A DNA stretch of 64,000 nt from Thermatribacter velox (GCF_038396615.1 NZ_CP121689.1:310001-374000); one strand, 5' to 3'; shown: positions 35,592 through 45,075, numbered from the stretch's first letter. Notes: generated from the letters alone by a model not told the origin. Made by a program: numbers and translations.

Positions 35592-36333
35592 TAGTCGGTG
35601 GTTTGACCTGCTGGGGGTTCCTGTTTTTGGAGGAAGTTTTCAAGAAGCGCTGTCTTTAATCGAAGGAGCAGTTTCGCGAAACGAAAAAATGCATGTCATT
35701 ACCTTAAATCCCGAAATAATGGCCCATGGTTTGCTCGATTCCTCTTTTTACCATATTTTACTTTCCGGTGAACTTGTGGTTCCCGATGGAAAAGGGATCA
35801 TTCTCGCTTCCAGATTTTTGGGGAAGAAACCGACTGAACGGATAGCAGGTATTGAGCTTTTACGGGCTCTTCTTGCCAGAGGGGTGGAAAGGGGCTGGAC
35901 TTTCTATTTCCTGGGGAGCAAAGAGGCGGTGGTGCGTAAAGCAGTTGAGAGAGCAAGAATGGATTTTCCAGGTGTGCAGATAGTGGGTTTTCATCACGGC
36001 TTTTTTGACGACGACCACAGAGTGGTTGCCGATGTAAATCGTTTGAATCCCGATTTCCTTTTTGTCGGCTTGGGTTCTCCTCGCCAGGAACGGTGGATTT
36101 ACAAGTATCGCTCCGAGCTAAAGTCGCGGGTGATGGTGGGGGTAGGAGGCAGCTTTGATGTCCTCAGCGGTTTTAAGGAGAGAGCCCCTCAGTGGATGAT
36201 TCGCTGGGGCATGGAGTGGTTATACCGGCTGGTTCGGGAGCCATGGCGGGCGAGAAGGGTTGTTCCTGCTTTCTGGCGTTTTGGGATTGCCGTCTTGAGG
36301 CAGAAGTTTCGGAAATCAAACCATAAGGTATAA
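35581..36333 (+). CDS. WecG/TagA/CpsF-family glycosyltransferase
   Basis: A 250-residue glycosyltransferase. Family motifs are ITLNPEIMAHG, PDGKGIILASRFLG, ERIAGIELL, FLFVGLGSPRQERW and VGVGGSFDVLSG. TagA enzymes add N-acetylmannosamine to lipid-linked GlcNAc at the start of wall polymer synthesis. The ATG at 35581 is preferred; a GTG at 35575 is also possible. Together with csaB it points to a secondary cell-wall polymer. Confidence 0.92.
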   Translation: MLPDSRWFDLLGVPVFGGSFQEALSLIEGAVSRNEKMHVITLNPEIMAHGLLDSSFYHILLSGELVVPDGKGIILASRFLGKKPTERIAGIELLRALLARGVERGWTFYFLGSKEAVVRKAVERARMDFPGVQIVGFHHGFFDDDHRVVADVNRLNPDFLFVGLGSPRQERWIYKYRSELKSRVMVGVGGSFDVLSGFKERAPQWMIRWGMEWLYRLVREPWRARRVVPAFWRFGIAVLRQKFRKSNHKV

Positions 36334-36369
36334 TGAGAAAATAAAAAGCGAAGAGGTTCTGACATCAGG

Positions 36370-37077
36370 GTGAGCTTTCTGCTTTTTGAAAAGGTTTCCA
36401 AAGTGTATCGAAACGGTGTGCGTGCCCTTCACGAAGTAAGCTTTGAAATCCAGGAAGGGGAAATGGTTTTCTTGATAGGGCCAACTGGTGCTGGTAAGAC
36501 CAGCTTGCTTAAGCTGGTTACCCTTGAAGAGCGGCCCACCTCTGGTGAAATCTGGCTGGATGGTTGCTGTCTCAACCACCTTGGTGATCATCGGATACCT
36601 ATTTTGCGTCGTAATCTGGGCATTGTTTTTCAAGACCAGGTGGTGGTTCCCTACCGCAGTGTTTACGAGAATTTGATTGTTCCCCTGGAGGTATTGAGAC
36701 TTCCTCGCAAGGTTGTTTACTTGTTGGCTAAAGACATTTTAAGTTCATTGGGTTTGTGGCATAAGAGGCAGCATCTGGTGAGCGAACTTTCGGGTGGTGA
36801 GCGCCAGAAACTCTGCATAGGGAGGGCGCTGATTCACCGTCCGCGTATTGTCCTTGCTGATGAACCCACGAAAAACCTGGATTCCGAAACCAGCCGCTTT
36901 GTACTCAGAATGCTTTATGAGTACAGCCTGGAACATCGTGCAACTGTTCTGGTAGCCACTCACACTCATCGCTTAGCCAGACTGGTTCCTGATTCCCGTT
37001 GCGTTTTTATAAAAGAAGGCCGGATAGTGGGTATTACCAGGAATCATACTTCAATGGAGAGTAAATTCCCGTCATGA
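36370..37077 (+). CDS. ftsE: cell-division ATP-binding protein FtsE
   Basis: A 235-residue ABC ATPase: Walker A GPTGAGKTS (residues about 38-46), signature LSGGERQK, Walker B RIVLADEPTKNLD. The start is GTG 36370. A TATAAT hexamer at 36329-36334 may be part of a promoter. FtsE drives FtsX, which opens septal wall hydrolases during division. An ATGA overlap links it to ftsX. Confidence 0.94.
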   Translation: MSFLLFEKVSKVYRNGVRALHEVSFEIQEGEMVFLIGPTGAGKTSLLKLVTLEERPTSGEIWLDGCCLNHLGDHRIPILRRNLGIVFQDQVVVPYRSVYENLIVPLEVLRLPRKVVYLLAKDILSSLGLWHKRQHLVSELSGGERQKLCIGRALIHRPRIVLADEPTKNLDSETSRFVLRMLYEYSLEHRATVLVATHTHRLARLVPDSRCVFIKEGRIVGITRNHTSMESKFPS

Positions 37078-37937
37078 GTAAAAAAAGCGGCGTTGCTCGA
37101 CGAAGGTGGTTGCAGCTTAATCTGGCCTGGGTGGGTGTGTTTCTGGTGCAATTCCTTTTCAACTTTTTTTTGGTGGGGATTTTTGGTTTGCAGCAATTGC
37201 AGGAGAGCTGGGTTCAGAGTTTACTTATCAAAGCCTATTTTAAGCCTGAGATAAAGCAGGAAGAAGTGGAAAAGTGGCTGACCAAGATAAAGAGCTTTCC
37301 TCAGGTGCGGAAAGTGGTTCTGGTCACTCCCCAAGAAGCTGAAAAGCGGTTCCTGGAGAGTTTAGGTCTTACCAGAGAAGATCTTTCGCTTCAGGATAAC
37401 CCCTTTCCCCCTGCCCTGGAAATTACCTGTAACAACCTGGAAGAGATTGCACCCCTTGCAGAATACCTTGGTGGTCTTGAAGTCTTCGATGAGGTGCTTT
37501 CTGGTGCTTCTCAAGCTCGAAACTTTCTTTCCTTCTACTACATTTTACTGGTTACTGGAGGGGGTTTGGGTGTGTTGATGCTGATTTTTGCTACCTTGAT
37601 GGTGAGCAATGCAGTGAGTGGTGCTCTTTGGTTGCGAAGGGAAGAAGTTGAGCTCTGGCACCGGGTGGGGGCGAGCCTGAAGTTTATCAGAAGACCTTTC
37701 TTCTGGTTTGGATTTGCGGGCAGCTTGATAGGCAGTGCTTTTGCTCTGGGTGTCAGCCTGATTTTTTGGAGAGCGTTTTTGCGTTTCCTGGCTGATTTTT
37801 TGCCCTTTTTGCCCCTGTTGCAGTTTGTAGACGTTATGATCATTCTGATAGTTGGTGATGTATTATTTGGGTTGCTGGTTGGGTTGAGTGGTTCCTGGTT
37901 TGGTTTCAGGAAGGGTCTCAAAGGAGTTGGATATTGA
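37074..37937 (+). CDS. ftsX: cell-division membrane protein FtsX
   Basis: A 287-residue FtsX with the expected layout: a first membrane segment (residues about 18-40), an extracytoplasmic domain of about 120 residues beginning ...KVVLVTPQEAEKRF, then three membrane segments. The external domain recruits the hydrolase activator, here most likely the next gene product. It partners FtsE. Confidence 0.92.
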   Translation: MSKKSGVARRRWLQLNLAWVGVFLVQFLFNFFLVGIFGLQQLQESWVQSLLIKAYFKPEIKQEEVEKWLTKIKSFPQVRKVVLVTPQEAEKRFLESLGLTREDLSLQDNPFPPALEITCNNLEEIAPLAEYLGGLEVFDEVLSGASQARNFLSFYYILLVTGGGLGVLMLIFATLMVSNAVSGALWLRREEVELWHRVGASLKFIRRPFFWFGFAGSLIGSAFALGVSLIFWRAFLRFLADFLPFLPLLQFVDVMIILIVGDVLFGLLVGLSGSWFGFRKGLKGVGY

Positions 37938-39166
37938 TGTTGGGGAGGATACGTTTTGTACGGCGTGGTGTAGCCTTGTTGTTTCTTCTTTGCTGGTGGT
38001 GCTTTTCGGCTCCGCTCTTCGCCGACCCGACTTCGCTTGAGAGGGAAATTGCTCGTCATGAGCAGGAATTGCAGGAGCTACTCAAGCAGGAAAAAGAACT
38101 GGCTCAGAAACTCGAAGAACTTACCAGAAGTGAAAGTAATCTGGCAAAGGAAGTAGAAAAACTGGATCAGCAGATTGCAAGGATAGAGAAAGACGTGGCT
38201 TCCGCTCGCCAAAACATTGTGGCGCTTGAGAAAGAGCGCAAAGCGCTTGAAAAGGAAACTCAGGGAATTGCTCGAGAAATAGAGAGCAAAAGAGACCAGG
38301 TGAAAAAAGCGATGGTTGCTCTTTACAAATATGGTGGGGAAGAGAAGATTTGGGAGCGGTTTCTTAATCTTAACCTTGATGACCCTGTTTCTCTGGGTGA
38401 ACAATGGTATCTGTTCAAGCAATACCTGCAATTTGAGCAGCAGCTCATCACTCAGTTTCTTAATGAGCATTCACTGCTGAACGCGAAACTTGAGGAAATC
38501 AAGCAGAGAATCCGTCTGGAAAATGTTTTAAAGCAAAAGTTGCTCGTTGAGGAAGAAAAACTCGAGAAGCTCCGGGAAGCTCGGGAAACAATGCTTAAAA
38601 AGATCGCTACCAATCGAAAGCAGTACCAGCTTAAACAGGAAGAACTTCGTAAAGCCCAGAAAGAGTTAAAGTCAACCATTTCCAAACTGCAGGAGGAAAT
38701 TCGCAAGGCCAGAGAAGAAGCTGCTCGGCGAGGAGAAGCTGTTGTAGAGGGTCCCCTGCCTGCACTGGGAACTCTGGACTGGCCAGTTCGAGGAAAAATA
38801 GTCAAGCAGTTTGGAGAATACAAGGATCCGGTTTACGGTATTCCTTTCTATAATCCAGGGATAGATATTGCAGCGCCTCTGGGAACTAATGTGGTGGTTC
38901 CTTATGATGGAGTGGTTGTTCTGGCGCGCAGTGTGCGGGGTTACGGTAACACGGTAATTATTGACCACCAAAATTCGATGATCACCATGTATGCTCATTT
39001 ACAGAGCATTGCTGTCAAAGCGGGAGACAGAGTTAGGAAGGGAGACGTGCTGGGCAAGGTCGGTAATAGTGGGCTTACCGAACAACCTGTGTTACACTTT
39101 GAGATAAGGATTGGTAACGATGCCAGAGAAGACAATCCGTTGCGCTGGCTGAAAAAGTCCTCTTAG
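37937..39166 (+). CDS. EnvC-like coiled-coil protein with degenerate LytM (M23) domain
   Basis: A 409-residue secreted protein: signal peptide (residues about 1-30, ending SAPLFA), coiled coils over residues about 35-250, and an M23/LytM domain at about 275-405. The zinc site is incomplete. The usual HxxxD appears as NPGID (His lost) and the final HxH appears as VLH (first His lost). EnvC and NlpD have similarly degenerate LytM domains and activate amidases instead of cutting wall themselves. The ATG at 37937, 10 bases after AAGGAG, overlaps the ftsX stop codon. The position right after ftsEX supports the EnvC role. Confidence 0.88.
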   Translation: MLGRIRFVRRGVALLFLLCWWCFSAPLFADPTSLEREIARHEQELQELLKQEKELAQKLEELTRSESNLAKEVEKLDQQIARIEKDVASARQNIVALEKERKALEKETQGIAREIESKRDQVKKAMVALYKYGGEEKIWERFLNLNLDDPVSLGEQWYLFKQYLQFEQQLITQFLNEHSLLNAKLEEIKQRIRLENVLKQKLLVEEEKLEKLREARETMLKKIATNRKQYQLKQEELRKAQKELKSTISKLQEEIRKAREEAARRGEAVVEGPLPALGTLDWPVRGKIVKQFGEYKDPVYGIPFYNPGIDIAAPLGTNVVVPYDGVVVLARSVRGYGNTVIIDHQNSMITMYAHLQSIAVKAGDRVRKGDVLGKVGNSGLTEQPVLHFEIRIGNDAREDNPLRWLKKSS

Positions 39167-39188
39167 AGGAAATCTGGGGTGAAAGCGA

Positions 39189-40364
39189 ATGAAATTGAGC
39201 AAGCGTTTTTGGACTATTCTGGTACTCATTCTGGCAGTAGGCTTAATGGTTTCCTTTGCTTTGGTAAGGATTTGGGCTATCTCTCTGGGAGAGGAAAGTC
39301 TTGACGCAGGAACCTGGAAGCCCTTTCTGGAGACCGTGCAGCTTCTTAAGGAGAGATTTTTCTTTTCTGAGCGCCTTGAAGAGCAAAAACTTATGGAAGA
39401 AGCAATTCGGGGCTTACTTCGCGCTACTCAGGACCCCTATGCTCGCTATCTCGATGCAGAGGATTTCAAGATAGAAATGAGTGACCAGGTTGAGGGCCAG
39501 TTTTCAGGCCTGGGTATTCTGGTGGCTATCAAGGATGGCAAACTTACCGTTATTTCACCTTATGTGGATTCTCCGGCCTATGCTGCTGGAGTAAGGGCTG
39601 GCGACGTGATTTTGGAAATAGATGGCGAACCTACTGCTGGTATGGCGCTTGGTGATGCAGTCAAGAAATTGCGAGGACCCAGAGGCACCCAAGTTACTTT
39701 AACCATAGAACGAGAGGGAGAACCGGAACCTCTGCATATAACTGTAACTCGGGATGTCATCGTCATAAAAAGTGTTGAGGTTGAAAAGCTCGATGACCAG
39801 ATTGCAGTTTTGCGTATTTTTGAGTTTCATGGCAAGACCTTTGAACAGGTGCGCAAGGCACTTTCTGAGCTGAACCATGATGACATTCAGGGTCTAATCG
39901 TCGATTTGCGCAATAATCCAGGCGGACTCTTGCAAACAGCAATGTTCACTACTGGGCTTTTTCTTCCCCAGGATGTTCCTCTTTTGATTGTAGAGAGTCG
40001 GGAGGGTGCCCGGCATACTCTCAAAAACCCTATCAGCCCTGAATGGGACAAACCGACTGTAGTGCTCATCAATAAAGGGACTGCCAGTGGAGCGGAAATT
40101 ATGGCTGGTAATTTGAAAAACGCAGGTATACTCCTTGTGGGCGAGCAGAGCTTTGGTAAGGGAGTCATTCAGGAGATATTTCCTTTGTCCAATGGAGGAG
40201 GGGTTATTTTTACGGTTTCCAAGTATTATCTTGGAGATGGTAGCGATATCGATGGTAAGGGTATTGTACCTCAAGTAGAGGAGAAGGACGAAAAGCTACA
40301 GCTTGAGCGAGCTCTGAATGAGGTGAAAAAGCTTGTCGGAGAACCAGTGGAAGTCCTGGAATAG
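39189..40364 (+). CDS. S41 carboxy-terminal processing peptidase (CtpA)
   Basis: A 391-residue secreted or membrane-anchored protease: N-terminal membrane segment (residues about 8-28), a PDZ domain (about 95-180, with GLGILVAI and AGVRAGDVI), and the Ser/Lys catalytic domain with the Ser in NKGTASGAE and the Lys in EQSFGKGVIQ. CtpA-type proteases trim or turn over envelope proteins, including wall hydrolases. It follows the EnvC-like gene by 22 bp, an arrangement common in Gram-negative-type bacteria. Confidence 0.94.
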   Translation: MKLSKRFWTILVLILAVGLMVSFALVRIWAISLGEESLDAGTWKPFLETVQLLKERFFFSERLEEQKLMEEAIRGLLRATQDPYARYLDAEDFKIEMSDQVEGQFSGLGILVAIKDGKLTVISPYVDSPAYAAGVRAGDVILEIDGEPTAGMALGDAVKKLRGPRGTQVTLTIEREGEPEPLHITVTRDVIVIKSVEVEKLDDQIAVLRIFEFHGKTFEQVRKALSELNHDDIQGLIVDLRNNPGGLLQTAMFTTGLFLPQDVPLLIVESREGARHTLKNPISPEWDKPTVVLINKGTASGAEIMAGNLKNAGILLVGEQSFGKGVIQEIFPLSNGGGVIFTVSKYYLGDGSDIDGKGIVPQVEEKDEKLQLERALNEVKKLVGEPVEVLE

Positions 40365-41463
40365 AACGTTTCTGACACTCATTGTTGTCCTCCTTTTTTT
40401 GGGGGTTTTCTTCTTCGGGAGAGAGCTTTTTCAGCAGGAAACCCGGGCAAGAAATTTTTATACCAGTGAAGCTCGCCTTTCCTCGGAAGAAGAAAGGCGA
40501 TGGCTCGCACTTTTTGTGTTTTATGAATCGCGGAAATATCTCGCCGGACTTCAAATAAAAGAGAATCTGAAAGAGGAACTGTTGCAGTGGCAGGCAAAGG
40601 GTGTTCTTGACGATGTTTCTCTTTTCAAAGAGCTTGAGCAGAGAATGAGCTGGCTTGTTGATGTTTTGAGGCAACTTGACTATTATGGGGAAATAAGGAA
40701 AAGCAGAACCTCTTTGAGGGTACTCTTTTTCAGGGAATTTTGGCCCTGGTTAGATTTTGAGGTCAGGTTACTGCCTGCTTATAAGCTGGCTCTCATTATT
40801 GATGATTTCGGATATAACTCTTCTGTGGCTCAGAAATTTATGGATTTGCCTATCAGGCTGAATGTAGCCATTTTCCCTCACCTTCAACTCTCCGCTTTTT
40901 TGAGTCAGCTTGCCCGGGATAAGGGAAAAGAAGTTTTAATTCATTTTCCGATGGAGGCACAAGACCCGGCCCAGAACAAAGGTGAAAGTTTTATGCTCAA
41001 AAGGGGAGCAGCGGAAGAAAGCATCGAGCAGATGCTGGAGGAGGCTTTTTCCAGCATAGAGTCTGCCCGGGGTCTTAACAACCACAAAGGCTCTCTGGCT
41101 ACCGCGGATGCCCAACTGATGCAAAGATTTTTTGCGGCGCTTTCCAGAAGGAAAGGAGTATATTTTGTTGACAGTTTAACTTCTTCAAACTCTGTAGCTT
41201 GTGAGGTTGCTCTCGAACATGGTATTCCCTGTCTCAGCAGAGATGTTTTCATCGACGGGGTTCTTGAAGAGGAGTATATTCTTGGCAAACTTCGCGAGGC
41301 AGTTTCCCTGGCTAAGCGGAGAGGCTTTGCAGTGGCTATTGGTCATGCGAATGAAATCACATATAATGCTCTGTCGAAGTTCGCGAAGGAAATAGGGCAG
41401 GAACAGGATTTGGGGTGGGTGTTTATCTCGGATTTACTTTTGTATCTTGGAAGAAAGGAGTAA
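40333..41463 (+). CDS. divergent polysaccharide deacetylase (YibQ/DUF610 family)
   Basis: A 376-residue protein: an N-terminal membrane anchor (residues about 10-30), a charged linker, then a divergent polysaccharide-deacetylase barrel from about residue 150. Conserved segments are ALIIDDFGYN, NVAIFPHL, VLIHFPMEA and NNHKGSLAT. The start is TTG 40333, 31 bp inside ctpA, with GAGGTG upstream. The family is routinely found next to EnvC and CtpA, and is assumed to act on the cell envelope. Substrate unknown. Confidence 0.88.
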   Translation: MSENQWKSWNRTFLTLIVVLLFLGVFFFGRELFQQETRARNFYTSEARLSSEEERRWLALFVFYESRKYLAGLQIKENLKEELLQWQAKGVLDDVSLFKELEQRMSWLVDVLRQLDYYGEIRKSRTSLRVLFFREFWPWLDFEVRLLPAYKLALIIDDFGYNSSVAQKFMDLPIRLNVAIFPHLQLSAFLSQLARDKGKEVLIHFPMEAQDPAQNKGESFMLKRGAAEESIEQMLEEAFSSIESARGLNNHKGSLATADAQLMQRFFAALSRRKGVYFVDSLTSSNSVACEVALEHGIPCLSRDVFIDGVLEEEYILGKLREAVSLAKRRGFAVAIGHANEITYNALSKFAKEIGQEQDLGWVFISDLLLYLGRKE

Positions 41464-41470
41464 GAGAGGC

Positions 41471-41878
41471 ATGGCTTTTGTTGATAACAACCGCTGTTTT
41501 CTGTGTGGCAAAGATAATCCCATAGGTTTGAAAATTGATTTTAGAAAAGAAGGGGAATATACGGTTGGAGAAACGGTCGTTCCCTGGTTTTTTCAGGGTT
41601 TTCAGGGCGTGGCTCATGGGGGTATTGTGGCTTCTCTGCTTGACGAAGTGATGTCGCACAGCGTGAAAAGCGATGGGTTACTTGCGGTAACTGGTTCACT
41701 GGAGGTGAAGTATCACCATCCCTGCCTGACTGGTCATCCGGTTCTTTTGCGAGGCAAAGTGGAAAAGGTTTCGGGACGAATTATAGAGGTTTTCGGGGAA
41801 ATTGTTCAGGATGGCAAAGTTGTGGCCTCTGGAAAAGGAATATTCGTTATTCCCAGACAAGGAGTGATTAGAAAATGA
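41471..41878 (+). CDS. PaaI-like hotdog thioesterase
   Basis: A 135-residue hotdog-fold protein. The N-terminal CFLCGKDNPIGLKI and the catalytic-helix region GVAHGGIVASLLDEVM are typical of PaaI/acyl-CoA thioesterases. The ATG at 41471 is chosen, with AAGGAG 10 bases upstream inside the end of the preceding gene. It overlaps gltX by 4 bp. The acyl-CoA substrate is not predictable. Confidence 0.88.
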   Translation: MAFVDNNRCFLCGKDNPIGLKIDFRKEGEYTVGETVVPWFFQGFQGVAHGGIVASLLDEVMSHSVKSDGLLAVTGSLEVKYHHPCLTGHPVLLRGKVEKVSGRIIEVFGEIVQDGKVVASGKGIFVIPRQGVIRK

Positions 41879-43350
41879 CCCAAGTTAGCGATACAGTTAG
41901 GGTGCGTTTTGCTCCCAGTCCAACCGGTTTTCTGCACCTGGGGGGAGCGCGCACTGCCCTTTTTAACTGGCTTTTTGCCAGGAAGTATGGAGGAGTTTTT
42001 ATTCTGCGGATTGAAGATACAGACGTTGCTCGCTCTACCGAAGAATCGGTGGAGGTAATTCTGGAAGGCCTGCGTTGGTTAGGCCTTAACTGGGATGAAG
42101 GACCGGAAGTAGGCGGTGATTATGGGCCTTACTTTCAGAGCCAACGTTTACATTTTTACCGAGAATACGCGCAAAAGCTCCTCGATGCAGGATTAGCCTA
42201 TCACTGTTTTTGTACGCCAGAGGAGCTTGAGGAGCGCAGGCAAAAGACCATTGCTTCCGGGAGAAGCTGGCGTTACGACAGGTTGTGTCTTTCTCTCACC
42301 GAAAGCAAAAAAGAAGCCCTACTTGCCGAGGGCCGTAAGCCCGTTTTGCGCTTTTTTATACCAGAAGGAAAAACTACTTTTCTGGACCTTCTTCGGGGTG
42401 AAGTAGAATTTGAGAATCAGGAACTGGATGACTTTGTAATACTCAAATCTGATGGTATGCCAACTTACAACTTTGCTTGCGTGGTTGACGATGCGCTGAT
42501 GAAGATAACCCATGTAATCAGAGGGGACGATCATATTTCCAACACACCGCGCCAAGTACTGCTTTACAAAGCTCTGGGTTTTCCGTTGCCCAGTTTTGCA
42601 CATATTCCCATGATTCTGGGTAAAGACAAAACCCGACTTAGCAAGCGCCATGGTTCACCCTCGGTGACCTATTATCGTGATAAAGGGTATCTCCCCGATG
42701 CTTTGTTCAATTATCTGGCGCGCTTGAGTTGGGCAAGCGGGGAAGAGGAAAAAGAGATTTTTACCCGGGAAGAAATTATAGAAGGTTTTTCGATAGAGCG
42801 GGTAACCAAGCGTGCCGCAGTTTTTGACCTCGACAAGCTTAACTGGATGAATGGATTATACATTCGGGAAGCCTCCCTTGATTATTTACTGGAGATTTTT
42901 CTGGAAATTGCACCCAAAAACGGACTCTCTGGTGTGGATTTCGCTGATGAAGCGTTTCGGGAGTATTGTAAGAAGGTACTGGACATTATGCGGGAACGCA
43001 TTAAATACCTGGCACAGCTTATTGAAGAAGCGATTTACTTTTTCAAAGAAGATTATCCCTATGACGAAGAGGCAGTTGAAAAGGTGCTCAAAGAAGCTGG
43101 GGCTCGGGAACGTCTGGAGGTTTGCCTGAAACGCTTTAAGGAGTTAGATACCTTTACGGCTTCTGAGCTGGAAGAAGTAGTGAGAAGTACCGCTTCAGAG
43201 TTAGGAGTCAAGGCGGCAAAATTGATTCATCCTCTTCGAGTTGCAGTGTCCGGTAAGCGGGTTGGTCCAGGACTTTTTGAACTACTGGAAGTGCTTGGAA
43301 AAGAACGGGTCATAAGTAGAATCGAAAGAACTCTTACTATGCTTTCTTAA
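41875..43350 (+). CDS. gltX: glutamyl-tRNA synthetase
   Basis: A 491-residue class I synthetase: the HIGH-type motif FLHLGGART (about residue 20), KMSKS-type KTRLSKRHG (about 251-259), a non-zinc connective region and a helical anticodon-binding C-terminus. Full length. Whether it also charges tRNA-Gln for the amidotransferase route cannot be told from the sequence. The gene ends an operon that converges on osmC. Confidence 0.97.
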   Translation: MTQVSDTVRVRFAPSPTGFLHLGGARTALFNWLFARKYGGVFILRIEDTDVARSTEESVEVILEGLRWLGLNWDEGPEVGGDYGPYFQSQRLHFYREYAQKLLDAGLAYHCFCTPEELEERRQKTIASGRSWRYDRLCLSLTESKKEALLAEGRKPVLRFFIPEGKTTFLDLLRGEVEFENQELDDFVILKSDGMPTYNFACVVDDALMKITHVIRGDDHISNTPRQVLLYKALGFPLPSFAHIPMILGKDKTRLSKRHGSPSVTYYRDKGYLPDALFNYLARLSWASGEEEKEIFTREEIIEGFSIERVTKRAAVFDLDKLNWMNGLYIREASLDYLLEIFLEIAPKNGLSGVDFADEAFREYCKKVLDIMRERIKYLAQLIEEAIYFFKEDYPYDEEAVEKVLKEAGARERLEVCLKRFKELDTFTASELEEVVRSTASELGVKAAKLIHPLRVAVSGKRVGPGLFELLEVLGKERVISRIERTLTMLS

Positions 43351-43370
43351 TGGGGGTTGTATTTCCTGGT

Positions 43371-43413
43371 GGGGAGTGGAATTCAGGACGGTGCGTCCTG
43401 ATTGCCACTCCCC
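43371..43413. terminator. 43-nt hairpin between convergent gltX and osmC
   Basis: GGGGAGTGG (43371-43379) pairs with CCACTCCCC (43405-43413), and an inner stem TCAGGAC/GTCCTGA adds 7 bp. It has no T-run on either strand. The position between two convergent genes suggests shared transcript-end protection. Confidence 0.7.
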
Positions 43414-43435
43414 TAAAGGGAGAATTTGAAGAGGT

Positions 43436-43867
43436 TTAATTTTGCTCCAGGCGAGCAGAAAGTGTAATGTCAATACTGGAAAGCAAAACGCTTACTGGAC
43501 AGGTTGCTTTGGCCTTCTGGGCAATATTCAAGAACTCTTCCTCGCTTATCCCGGGAACGCGGGTTGTACATTCAAGATGGCTACTTTTGATTTTAAATCC
43601 TCCTTCCACGGCTTCCATGCTAATGGTAGCCTGGGCTTCCACTTTTTCCGGGGTATAACCACTTTCAGATAGAAGGTGTGAAAGCGCCATCGCGAAACAT
43701 CCTGCATGTGCTGCGGCAATAAGCTCTTCGGGATTGGTTCCACTCCCATTTTCAAAACGCGACCTGAAAGAATAACTACCTTTAAAAGCTCCACTACCAA
43801 GCTCAACTGTACCCTTTCCTTCTTTGAGATTTCCCATCCAGATTGCTCGTGATGTTCTTCTGAGCAT
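43436..43867 (-). CDS. OsmC-family organic hydroperoxide reductase
   Basis: A 143-residue OsmC protein. The two redox cysteines are in [10 protein letters not shown] and [10 protein letters not shown], at the expected spacing. The enzyme reduces organic hydroperoxides through a Cys pair. The ATG at 43867 follows AAAAGGAG. It adds to the oxygen-defence set of this window. Confidence 0.93.
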   Translation of the reverse strand: MLRRTSRAIWMGNLKEGKGTVELGSGAFKGSYSFRSRFENGSGTNPEELIAAAHAGCFAMALSHLLSESGYTPEKVEAQATISMEAVEGGFKIKSSHLECTTRVPGISEEEFLNIAQKAKATCPVSVLLSSIDITLSARLEQN

Positions 43868-44000
43868 TTCAATCACTCCTTTTCGCACTAAAGTGTTTTG
43901 GTTTACTTTTTAAAACCCCGGTTGGGGGCTTAAATTCCTGTTTTGGTGGTAAATTGCACCTTGTTCCCTGAAGCGCTTTTCAGCTTGAGCCAGTTGGGTA

Positions 44001-44029
44001 TTGAAAAAAGGGCTTGAGAATGATAAGAT
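44001..44029 (+). promoter_or_regulatory. probable promoter of tRNA-Gln
   Basis: TTGAAA (44001-44006) and TAAGAT (44024-44029) are 17 bp apart and lie 15 bp upstream of the tRNA 5' end. Confidence 0.55.
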
Positions 44030-44044
44030 AATGCTTGCCTGAGC

Positions 44045-44118
44045 TGAGAGGTCGTCTAAGGGTAGGACGCGTGACTCTGGATCACGTAGTGGTGGTTCGA
44101 ATCCACCCCTCTCAGCCA
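44045..44118 (+). tRNA. tRNA-Gln (anticodon CTG)
   Basis: Cloverleaf with acceptor stem TGAGAGG/CCTCTCA, D-stem GTCT/GGAC, anticodon stem CGTGA/TCACG enclosing CTCTGGA (anticodon CTG), T-loop TTCGAAT and an encoded CCA end. It starts with U, as many bacterial tRNA-Gln do. Confidence 0.95.
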
Positions 44119-44139
44119 ATTCTTTTTTTGAGGTTGGTT

Positions 44140-44565
44140 GTGAGTACTCAGAAACTGGAACAGCTCAAGAAACGCTTTCAGAAAGAGCCCTTCGCTAATT
44201 TATTCCGCTTTTCACTTCTGGAACTCAGAGAAGGTTACGCCAGAGTAAAGCTTGAGGCCGACGCTCGCTATTACAATATTTTCGATGTGGTGCACGGAGG
44301 ATGCATTTTTGCTCTCATTGATGAAGCTTTTGAGCTGGCTTGCAATTCCCACCTTGAGGATGCAGTAGCCATGAGTGTGCAGGTTAACTACATTAAACCG
44401 GTTAAAGAGGCTTCCTTAATTGCCGAAGCACAAGAAGTGGCACTAACCAGAAAAACTGGCATTTACGATATCCGGGTATTTTGTAACGCAGAAGAAGGTG
44501 AAGAAACAGTGGCCATAGCACGAGCCCTCTGCTATAGAAGGCCCCCTAAAAAGGAGGGGGAATAA
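44140..44565 (+). CDS. PaaI-like hotdog thioesterase
   Basis: A 141-residue hotdog protein with the family pattern NIFDVVHGGCIFALIDEAFELA and an MSVQVNYIKPV beta-strand. The GTG at 44140 with GAGG before it places the start after tRNA-Gln; the longer frame would run through the tRNA and is not credible. The stop codon lies within an 8-bp perfect hairpin (44553-44573). The substrate is unknown; it is the second of three hotdog proteins in the window. Confidence 0.87.
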   Translation: MSTQKLEQLKKRFQKEPFANLFRFSLLELREGYARVKLEADARYYNIFDVVHGGCIFALIDEAFELACNSHLEDAVAMSVQVNYIKPVKEASLIAEAQEVALTRKTGIYDIRVFCNAEEGEETVAIARALCYRRPPKKEGE

Positions 44566-44573
44566 CCCCCTCC
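44553..44573. terminator. 8-bp perfect G/C hairpin between convergent genes
   Basis: GGAGGGGG-AATAA-CCCCCTCC. It spans the stop codon of the thioesterase gene and precedes the end of the ferritin gene, so it could serve both strands. Confidence 0.65.
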
Positions 44574-44583
44574 AACCAGTTAT

Positions 44584-45075
44584 TTATCCTTCTCTTTTTC
44601 CAAGTTCTCGGTCTAGCAGCACAAGACCCTGACCTTTGCCTTCTGTGTAATTCAGCAGGGCCAGGATGTAGGAAGCATTCTTCTCTTCTTCCACTTGCTC
44701 ATCGATAAACCACTGCAGCATTACCTGGGCTGGGTAGTCGTTCTCTTGCTTGGCGAGCTCGTAGAGCTGGTTAATCATGGAAGTCACTTTTTGCTCGTGC
44801 TCCAGTACCTTTTTAAACATGTCTAAAGGAGTGCCGAATTCCACCGGGGGTTGCTCGATAGCTTTCAGAATAACCCTTCCTCCCCGGTCGTTGACAAAGT
44901 CATAAATTTTCATACCGTGGCCAATTTCCTCTTTAGCCTGAACCTTAAGCCAGTGGGCAAAACCGTTCAGATTCTGGGCTTCGCACTGAGCAGCCATGGC
45001 CAGGTAGAGGTAAGCCGAGTAGAGTTCGTTTTTGATTTGCTCGTTTAAGGCTTCTTCGAGTTTTTTGCTCAACAT
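44584..45075 (-). CDS. ferritin (non-heme, FtnA type)
   Basis: A 163-residue four-helix ferritin that oxidises and stores iron in a 24-mer shell. The first helix reads [23 protein letters not shown], and the ferroxidase-site Glu/His pattern [14 protein letters not shown] follows. The ATG at 45075 has AAGGAGG at the right distance. It lies 24 bp downstream of the flavodiiron gene on the same strand and is probably co-transcribed, linking oxygen removal with iron storage. Confidence 0.95.
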   Translation of the reverse strand: MLSKKLEEALNEQIKNELYSAYLYLAMAAQCEAQNLNGFAHWLKVQAKEEIGHGMKIYDFVNDRGGRVILKAIEQPPVEFGTPLDMFKKVLEHEQKVTSMINQLYELAKQENDYPAQVMLQWFIDEQVEEEKNASYILALLNYTEGKGQGLVLLDRELGKREG

